From DASSBR01 sp035701285 (GTDB lineage Bacteria > Pseudomonadota > Gammaproteobacteria > Natronospirales > DASSBR01): 6,928 bases of DNA. Below, piece after piece: positions 1-5,700 of the stretch; position 1 is the stretch's first letter; every line of letters starts with the position of its first letter. The notes below the pieces were generated by a model. That model did no database searches. It saw only the letters and a program-made list of their open reading frames with translations, and was not told the DNA's origin. Both the position numbers and the translations under genes were made by a program. The stretch spans positions 1-6,928 of the forward strand of contig DASSNT010000056.1 of the NCBI GenBank assembly GCA_035701285.1. The letters run 5' to 3'.

Positions 1-753
1 CTGATTCAGGCGAACTCCGCCGTCCGCGACGGGCCATATATCAAAGTGAACGTCGGCGCGCTTCCGGCGGAACTGATGGAGAGCGAACTGTTTGGCGCCG
101 AGGCCGGCGCCTATACCGGCGCCACCCGCACCCGGGCCGGCCGTTTTGAAGCCGCTGACGGCGGGACGCTGTTTCTGGACGAAATCGGCGAGTTGCCGCT
201 AAGCGGCCAGGTGAAGCTGTTGCGGGTGCTGCAGACCGGCGAGTTCTCCCGCCTCGGCAGCAACGAAACGCGACGGGTGCGGGTGCGCGTGATCAGTGCG
301 ACCAACAGCAACCTTGCCGCAGCGATCGAAGCGGGAGAATTCCGCGAAGATTTGTATTACCGCCTGAATGTCATCGAACTCGCCGTTCCGCCCCTGGCCG
401 AGCGGCGCGACGACATCATTCCGCTGGCACGTGCGTTGCTGCCGGCGGAAACCAGCATAAGTCGCGCCCTTGAGCAATCGCTGATGGCATATGAGTGGCC
501 GGGGAACGTGCGTGAATTGCAAAACCGGCTGGCGCGCGCAAAGCTGCTGGCCGGCGAGCGGCCTATCGCTGCGGCGGACCTCGGGCTGCCGCAGCGCGGC
601 GAGGCGCGGACGGCCCCGGAGCCTGATCGCGACGCGATTTCAAACGTGCTCAATCGCACCGACTGGGTCATCGCCGAAGCAGCGGAAGAGCTGGGACTTA
701 GCCGCCAGGCGTTATACCGTCGGATCGAAAAGTACGGTTTGCAAAAGACATAG
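1..753 (+). CDS. Sigma-54-dependent response regulator, NtrC/Fis family (5' partial)
   Basis: This is the C-terminal 250 residues of an enhancer-binding activator that uses ATP hydrolysis to open sigma-54 RNA polymerase promoters. The frame is open from the first base, so the Walker A loop and the expected N-terminal receiver domain lie off the left edge; the receiver domain is inferred from the kinase partner. Visible AAA+ landmarks, numbered from base 1: ESELFG followed by the sigma-54 contact loop GAYTGA at residues 36-41 (usually GAFTGA); Walker B GGTLFLDEIGELP with D60/E61; sensor I region VISATN near 97-102; arginine-finger segment FREDLYYRL at 114-123; sensor II WPGNVREL with R171. The C-terminus, about residues 213-250, is a Fis-type helix-turn-helix (AAEELGLSRQALYRRIEKYG). 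The stop lies 7 bases before the histidine kinase start, which indicates an operon. The family assignment is secure; the target genes are unknown. Confidence 0.95.
   Translation: MIQANSAVRDGPYIKVNVGALPAELMESELFGAEAGAYTGATRTRAGRFEAADGGTLFLDEIGELPLSGQVKLLRVLQTGEFSRLGSNETRRVRVRVISATNSNLAAAIEAGEFREDLYYRLNVIELAVPPLAERRDDIIPLARALLPAETSISRALEQSLMAYEWPGNVRELQNRLARAKLLAGERPIAAADLGLPQRGEARTAPEPDRDAISNVLNRTDWVIAEAAEELGLSRQALYRRIEKYGLQKT
425..440 (+). promoter_or_regulatory. Putative intragenic sigma-54 (-24/-12) promoter
   Basis: TGGCAC, five bases, then TTGCT reproduces the sigma-54 consensus TGGCAC-N5-TTGCW with no mismatch, and the GG and GC dinucleotides have the required 10-base separation. It lies inside the regulator coding sequence (codons for LARALL) and points toward the kinase gene, with an expected start near base 451, about 310 bases before the kinase ATG. 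The motif match is direct observation; promoter function is inference, and Leu/Ala/Arg codons in a GC-rich gene can produce it by chance. No clear enhancer dyad was identified upstream. Confidence 0.35.
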
Positions 754-755
754 GG
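752..755 (+). promoter_or_regulatory. Ribosome binding site of the histidine kinase
   Basis: AGGG overlaps the TAG stop of the regulator and ends 5 bases before the ATG at 761. It supports that ATG as the kinase start and suggests translational coupling with the upstream gene. It is a short, moderate Shine-Dalgarno match. Confidence 0.55.
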
Positions 756-760
756 CTCCT

Positions 761-2095
761 ATGAAACTGCGCCTGTCGCTCGAGACGAGGCTGATTTTGT
801 TCGTGAGTCTGGCGGCAGCAGCCGGTGCAGCGCTGAGCCTGGCCCTGTTGCAGTTGGCGGCGCCTGGCTGGCTCGCTTATTCGGCCGCGGCGGCAGTCGG
901 CGTCGTCTTTATTGTCTACGCCGTGCATCGTTTCATGATGCCGGTAAACCGGCTGATCAGCGCGCTGAACGATGGTGTCACCAGCTTCCACGACAACGAT
1001 TTCAGCATCAATATCGCGGTCACGCGCGACGATGCGCTGGGCGAATTGGTTGAACACTACAACCGGGTCGGCAATGCCCTTCGCGAGGAGCGGCGTAACC
1101 TGTTCCAACGTGAACTGCTCCTCGACACCGTCATCCAGAGCACCCCGCTGGCGCTGGTGCTGGCAGGCCGGGGTGGGCAGGTTGTCTACAGCAACGTCGC
1201 GGCGCGCCAGTTCCTGAACAACGGACGGCCACTGGAAGGCGAAAAGCTTACTGCACTGCTTGAGCGCGGGCCGCGTGAAGTCCGCGAGGCTGTCGAGCGG
1301 GGCCGCGACGGCCTGTTCAGCATCGAGGTTGAGGGCCGGCAGGAAATCTATCATCTGTCGCAGCGCGATTTTCGATTGAACGCGCAGCAGCACAAACTTT
1401 ATCTTTTCAAGATGCTGACGCGTGAACTGACGCGCCAGGAAGTCGGCATCTGGAAAAAAGTCATTCGCGTCATCAGCCACGAGATCAACAACTCGCTGGC
1501 GCCGATTTCATCCCTGGCCCATTCCGGACAGGCTTTGTCGAATGATGAGAAGATTCAGTCGATCTTCGCCGCGATCGAGGAGCGTTCCCTCCATCTGACG
1601 ACTTTCATTGGCGGCTACGCGCGGTTTGCCAAGCTGCCACCGCCCAATCCCGGTTTTGTGAACTGGAGAGAATTCGTACATAGCCTTGCCGCCACGATGC
1701 CCTTTCGACTCAGCGGCAATTTGCCCGGTGCACCCGGTTATTTCGATCTGGCGCAAATCCAGCAGGTCATGATCAACCTGCTGAAAAATGCCGCGGAATC
1801 CGGTTCGCCGGTCGAGGCTATCGAGCTTTCCATTGAGCAGGGTGGGGAAGGCACGCGCCTGCGGATCGCCGACCGTGGTGCGGGAATGGGCGATTCGGTA
1901 TTGAAGAACGCATTATTGCCGTTTTACTCGACGAAGCAGGGCGGAAGCGGACTGGGACTGACGCTGTGCCGCGAGATCGTCGAAGCGCACGAAGGGCGTC
2001 TGACAATTGCGAACCGCACCGGCAATGGCGCCATCGTCGAAATATGGCTGCCGGGGCGCGCTCGCTGGCGCGCCCCGGTCACAGACAAACTCTGA
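761..2095 (+). CDS. NtrY-like membrane sensor histidine kinase
   Basis: A 444-residue transmembrane kinase, expected to autophosphorylate and pass phosphate to the response regulator encoded 7 bases upstream. Domains in order: two transmembrane helices (about 11-32 and 38-56) with only about five residues between them, so essentially no periplasmic sensor; HAMP linker (57-112); a PAS-like domain (about 117-215, starting DTVIQSTPLALVL); DHp domain with H-box SHEINNSLAPI, phosphoacceptor H240, E241 and HExxN residue N244; then HATPase with N-box NLLKNAAESG (N343), DRGAGMG (D371), LLPFYSTK (F388) and GGSGLGL (394-400). The canonical H-box proline is Ser245. The short loop suggests sensing in the membrane or through the cytoplasmic PAS. 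The frame is open back to 491, but that part overlaps the regulator and reads as nonsense; the ATG at 761 has an RBS and starts with a normal positively charged N-terminus. The last 13 residues, beyond the usual IWLP end, are encoded by an inverted repeat. The signal is unknown. Confidence 0.93.
   Translation: MKLRLSLETRLILFVSLAAAAGAALSLALLQLAAPGWLAYSAAAAVGVVFIVYAVHRFMMPVNRLISALNDGVTSFHDNDFSINIAVTRDDALGELVEHYNRVGNALREERRNLFQRELLLDTVIQSTPLALVLAGRGGQVVYSNVAARQFLNNGRPLEGEKLTALLERGPREVREAVERGRDGLFSIEVEGRQEIYHLSQRDFRLNAQQHKLYLFKMLTRELTRQEVGIWKKVIRVISHEINNSLAPISSLAHSGQALSNDEKIQSIFAAIEERSLHLTTFIGGYARFAKLPPPNPGFVNWREFVHSLAATMPFRLSGNLPGAPGYFDLAQIQQVMINLLKNAAESGSPVEAIELSIEQGGEGTRLRIADRGAGMGDSVLKNALLPFYSTKQGGSGLGLTLCREIVEAHEGRLTIANRTGNGAIVEIWLPGRARWRAPVTDKL
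2051..2078. terminator. GC-rich perfect inverted repeat at convergent gene ends
   Basis: CCGGGGCGCG (2051-2060) is exactly reverse-complemented at 2069-2078, with an 8-base spacer whose outer bases (C2061, G2068) also pair. It lies within the last codons of the kinase gene, where the kinase and histone-like genes converge with stop codons only 4 bases apart, so any terminator must lie in coding sequence. The hairpin could form in RNA from either strand. There is no adjacent U-tract in either direction; on the + strand the nearest T-run is at 2105-2109, 26 bases further on. It is therefore not a textbook intrinsic terminator. It may act as a pause site, a Rho-assisted terminator or a 3'-end stabiliser. 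Confidence 0.45.
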
Positions 2096-2099
2096 GGCG

Positions 2100-2714
2100 C
2101 TAGCTTTTTCGGGAGGCTGTCTTGCGGCGGGCGGTTGTCTTCCGCGCTGTTTTCTTACGCGCCGTGCTGCGCTTTTTGGCCGTAGTCTTGCGTGCAGCCG
2201 CCTTCTTTCCGGCGACCTTTTTGCGTGCAGGCCGTCCGGGACGCTTCTTCGCTGCCACCTTGCGGGTCGCGGTCTTGCGCGCAGCAGCTTTCTTCTTGGT
2301 GCGGCGTTTCTTGCGCGGCTTCCCGACTTTCTTCTTCCAGGCTTTTTCGGCCTTTCCAACCGCCTCGTCCAGTGCTTTCGCCTTTTGCAGCAGCGTCTTG
2401 GCTTCTTTCTTTTCTTCCTTGAGCGGCTTGACCGCTTCCCGCAGCACACGCGCCTGCGCACGGCTGTCGATCAAATCGGCTTTGACCGTTTCCAGTTTTT
2501 TGGCCGCTGCGACACTCTGCGTGCGAGAAAACTGCTCTTTTGCAGTCTCAAGCTGCGTCTTGAGCTTCTTCGTTTTGGCGTTCGTCGACTTCAGTTGCCG
2601 TTCGAGTTTTTTCAGCTCGCTGCCGGTTCGTGTATCGACGGTCTTTGCCGTCGCCAGCAGTTCCTTGCGCGCCTGATTAAACGTTTTTTCGACTTCGAAC
2701 AATTGCGAAGGCAT
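2100..2714 (-). CDS. Histone H1-like / AlgP-like basic DNA-binding protein
   Basis: A 204-residue protein in two parts. Residues 1 to about 127 are highly charged and predicted helical, with heptad-like Leu/Ala spacing (for example ELKKLERQLKS and LKTQLETAKEQ), suggesting a coiled coil or oligomerisation arm. Residues 128-204 are an almost uninterrupted Lys/Arg/Ala/Thr tail like the C-terminal tail of histone H1 and of bacterial proteins such as Pseudomonas AlgP and Bordetella BpH1. The tail contains KKRPGRPARK (156-165), which resembles an AT-hook core, and a repeated KKAAARKT block (141-148 and 170-177). It likely binds DNA non-specifically as a nucleoid-associated protein or transcription modulator; this is inferred from composition, since such tails are low complexity and homology cannot be claimed. 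The ATG at 2714 has a strong RBS. It has a likely promoter of its own just after the glutamate dehydrogenase stop and converges on the kinase gene. Opposite-strand frames here are shadows. Confidence 0.8.
   Translation of the reverse strand: MPSQLFEVEKTFNQARKELLATAKTVDTRTGSELKKLERQLKSTNAKTKKLKTQLETAKEQFSRTQSVAAAKKLETVKADLIDSRAQARVLREAVKPLKEEKKEAKTLLQKAKALDEAVGKAEKAWKKKVGKPRKKRRTKKKAAARKTATRKVAAKKRPGRPARKKVAGKKAAARKTTAKKRSTARKKTARKTTARRKTASRKS
2184..2294 (-). repeat. Degenerate repeat inside the basic tail
   Basis: Two 24-base units, 2271-2294 and 2184-2207, both encode KKAAARKT and match at 20 of 24 bases, with 87 bases between their starts. They suggest the tail grew by internal duplication, as in other H1-like bacterial proteins. 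The differences lie at synonymous positions, so the duplication is old or the peptide is under selection. Confidence 0.5.
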
Positions 2715-2720
2715 CAGCGT

Positions 2721-2726
2721 CTCCTT
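2721..2726 (-). promoter_or_regulatory. Ribosome binding site of the histone-like gene
   Basis: On the - strand AAGGAG lies 6 bases before the ATG at 2714. This is a strong Shine-Dalgarno sequence with near-optimal spacing and fixes the start codon. Confidence 0.8.
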
Positions 2727-2742
2727 TTTGTAAGACGCGTGT

Positions 2743-2771
2743 AGTATATCTATTTTCGTAGAACTTCTCAG
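2743..2771 (-). promoter_or_regulatory. Putative sigma-70 promoter of the histone-like gene
   Basis: On the - strand CTGAGA (2771-2766; 4 of 6 to TTGACA) is followed after exactly 17 bases by TATACT (2748-2743; 5 of 6 to TATAAT). The predicted start near 2736 gives a leader of about 20 bases carrying the RBS. The -35 hexamer overlaps the stop codon of the glutamate dehydrogenase gene. The short A/T-rich stretch stands out from the GC-rich surroundings. The hexamers are seen directly; activity is inferred. Confidence 0.55.
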
Positions 2772-5700
2772 GAACTGACCGCGTTTGCCTGCACGAGCTT
2801 GCGAATTTCCTGCAGCGCAACAGCGAGCGTCGGAAAGTCCGCGCTATTGCCGGCGGTCTTCATGTCGCCTATTACTCGCTGGGTATGTTCAACCATGGTG
2901 TCGTGCGAGACGAGCCATTTTTCGACGCAGTTTTCGATGCCTTCCGCCTTGCCGCAGTCCTGCAGGATCTGCGCGGCAAGCTGGCGTTGCTGCGTGTACA
3001 GGTCTTCGCGCAACGAGCCGCGCGCCACCGCCTGCCAGTGACCTTGCGCCTGCAGGTTCTGAACCTGTTCGTGCAGCCAGTCGATGCTGAGCCGGGCGCC
3101 AAGCTGATAATAAGCGCGCGCCACCGTTTCAACATCGAAGCCGGAATTTGCGGCCACTTCGACGATGTCCATGCCCGCGTAAAGCGGATCCAGCGCGGCA
3201 ATTTTCCTTGCCAGCGGTTGCGGCACATCGACGACCAGGAACTTGTCGCGCGCCTTGTTGAATTTTTCCAGGTCGTGTTCCGGCAGCACGGTATGCACCG
3301 CTTCCATCAGCGTCGCAATGCCGGGTTGCAGTTCCGCAACCTGCGCGGCAATGTCGAGGCGGCTGCGCATGTAGTCGAGCAGCCAGCGCGTAGCGTGGCG
3401 CAGCAAGCGCGTGGTGCGGATGATCATTGCTGTTTGCACGCTTGCCGGCACTTTGTTGTCCAGCGCTTCGATGGCAGCCCAGATATCACGCATGCCATAG
3501 GTTTCGCGCGCGATGGTGTAGGCCCGCGCAACGGCCGATGCGTCAGCACCGGTTTCTTCCTGCATGCGGTGCGCGAACGTCGGCCCCATGCGGTTGACGA
3601 TGCTGTTGGTGGTCGCTGTTGCGATGATCTCGCGCCGCAAGCGGTGCTGTTTCATCAGGCCGCGGTAGTCCTCCCGCAGCGGCGTCGGGAAATACTCTTC
3701 GAGTTCTTCGCCGAGGTAGCTGTCTTCCGGCACGTCGGAGTCGACGAGCGCCGTATAAATCGTGATCTTGCTGTACGCCAGCAGTACCGCCAGTTCCGGG
3801 CGCGTCAGCCCCTTGGAAGCGGCGCGGCGATTGGCGAGTTCCTCCTCGCTCGGCAGGTACTCCAGCGATCGGTCGAGCGCATCCGCTCGCTCGAGCAGCC
3901 GCATCAGGTAGGCATGTTCGTCGATACGCTGCGGCGCCTGCGATTCGGCGACGGTGATGGCCTGGCTCTGCAGATAATTATTGCGCAGCACCAGTTCCGC
4001 CACTTCATCTGTCATGCTCGCCAGCAGCGCATTGCGCTGCTCCACGCTGAAGTTCTTGTCGGCCAGCGCCATGTTGAGCAGGATCTTGATGTTGACCTCA
4101 TGGTCCGAGCAATCGACGCCGGCGGAGTTGTCGACGAAGTCGGTGTTGAGCCGGCCTCCCGTCAGCGCGTACTCGATGCGGCCGAGCTGGGTCATGCCAA
4201 GGTTGCCGCCTTCGCCAACCACCCGGCAGCGCAGGTCCTTGCCGTTGATACGCAGTCCGTCATTGGCGCGGTCGCCGACGTCGGCGCTGCTTTCGCCGGT
4301 CGACTTGACGTAGGTGCCGATGCCACCGTTCCAGAGCAGGTCCACCGGGGCTTTCAGGATGGCGCGGATCAGCTCCTGCGGCGTCAGCGACTCGGCGTCG
4401 ATATCGAGCGCCGCGCGAATTTCGGCGCTGAGGGGAATCTGCTTTGCACTGCGCGGGTAAATGCCGCCGCCGTTGGAAATCAGATCCGTGTTGTAATCCT
4501 CCCAAGTCGAGCGGGGCAGGTTGAACAAGCGTTCGCGTTCCTTGAAGCTGCTTTCCGCGTCGGGGGTCGGGTCCAGGAAGATGTGCATGTGGTTGAACGC
4601 GGCGATCAGCCGGATATGCCGCGACAGCAGCATGCCGTTGCCGAACACGTCGCCTGCCATGTCGCCGATGCCGACCACGGTGAAATCGGTCGTCTGGATG
4701 TCGGTGCCGACCTCGCGGAAGTGGCGCTTGACCGATTCCCAGCCGCCGCGCGCCGTGATGCCCATTTTCTTATGGTCGTAGCCGGCGGAGCCGCCGGAGG
4801 CGAACGCGTCGCCGAGCCAGTAGTTGTACTCGGCGGCGATGCCGTTGGCGATGTCGGAAAACGACGCGGTGCCCTTGTCGGCGGCGACGACCAGGTACGG
4901 ATCGTCCGGGTCGTGACGCACGACGTCGCGTGGCGGCTTGACCTTGCCGTCGATCAGGTTGTCGGTCAGGTCGAGCATGCCGCGCATGAAGTTCTGGTAG
5001 CAGGCGATGACTTCGCGCATCAGTCTGTCGCGGTCGCCACCCTGCGGCGGGTGCTTGACTACAAAGCCGCCCTTGGAGCCGACCGGCACGATGACGGTGT
5101 TCTTCACCATCTGCGCTTTCATCAGGCCGAGAATTTCGGTGCGGAAATCCTCCCGTCGGTCCGACCAGCGAATGCCGCCGCGCGCGACCTTGCCACCGCG
5201 CAGATGCACGGCCTCGAAGCGTGACGAATAGACGAAGATTTCGAACATCGGCCGCGGCAGCGGCAGCTCGGGAATCCTGGTCGGGTCGAATTTAAACGAA
5301 ATATACGGCTTCGGCTGCTTGTTGCCGTCGAACTGGAAGTAGTTCGTGCGCAGCGTCGCGTCGATGACGCTGATGAAGTTGCGCAGAATGCGGTCGTCGT
5401 CGAGACTGCTGACCGAATCGAGCTTGGCGCGCAGCGCCTCCAGGCACTTGCTGGCGCGCTCGTCGCGGCTGCGTGCAACGCCGGCCGGATCAAAGCGGAT
5501 GTCGAAAAGCTCGATCATCAGCCTGGCGATATCCGCATGGGCCGCAAGCGTCTGTTCCATGTACGCCTGGCTGAACGGCGCGCCGGTTTGCAGCAGGTAC
5601 TTGCAATAGGCGCGCAAAACGGTTGTTTCACGCCAGGTCAGTTCCGCACCCAGCACTAACTTGTTGAAGCCGTCGTTTTCGGTTTCGCCGCTCCAGATGC

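Noticed and set aside
46..48. GTG as the start of the sigma-54 regulator
   Set aside because: Coding similarity to the AAA+ domain (LIQANSAVRDGPYIKVN) continues to base 1, so the gene begins outside the window.
491..760. Upstream extension of the kinase reading frame overlapping the regulator gene
   Set aside because: It is a +1-frame translation of the regulator with Arg/Ser/Trp-rich nonsense; the ATG at 761 has an RBS and begins a normal membrane kinase N-terminus.
698..1480. 260-codon - strand ORF opposite the kinase
   Set aside because: Its codon boundaries coincide with the kinase codons, so it is open simply because TTA, CTA and TCA codons are rare there; no recognisable domain.
2105..2109. 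T-run on the + strand after the kinase as the U-tract of an intrinsic terminator
   Set aside because: It is 26 bases beyond the hairpin, too far for a standard Rho-independent terminator, and no other stable stem directly precedes it.
2735..2740. ACGCGT palindrome near the predicted transcription start of the histone-like gene as an operator
   Set aside because: Six-base palindromes of this composition are common in GC-rich DNA, and there is no longer dyad or second site to support it.
2007..2744. Long + strand ORFs opposite the histone-like gene (also 2122-2676)
   Set aside because: They are Leu/Arg/Phe-rich antisense readings of Lys/Ala/Arg codons, with no RBS or domain; the - strand reading has a strong RBS, a promoter and a coherent protein.
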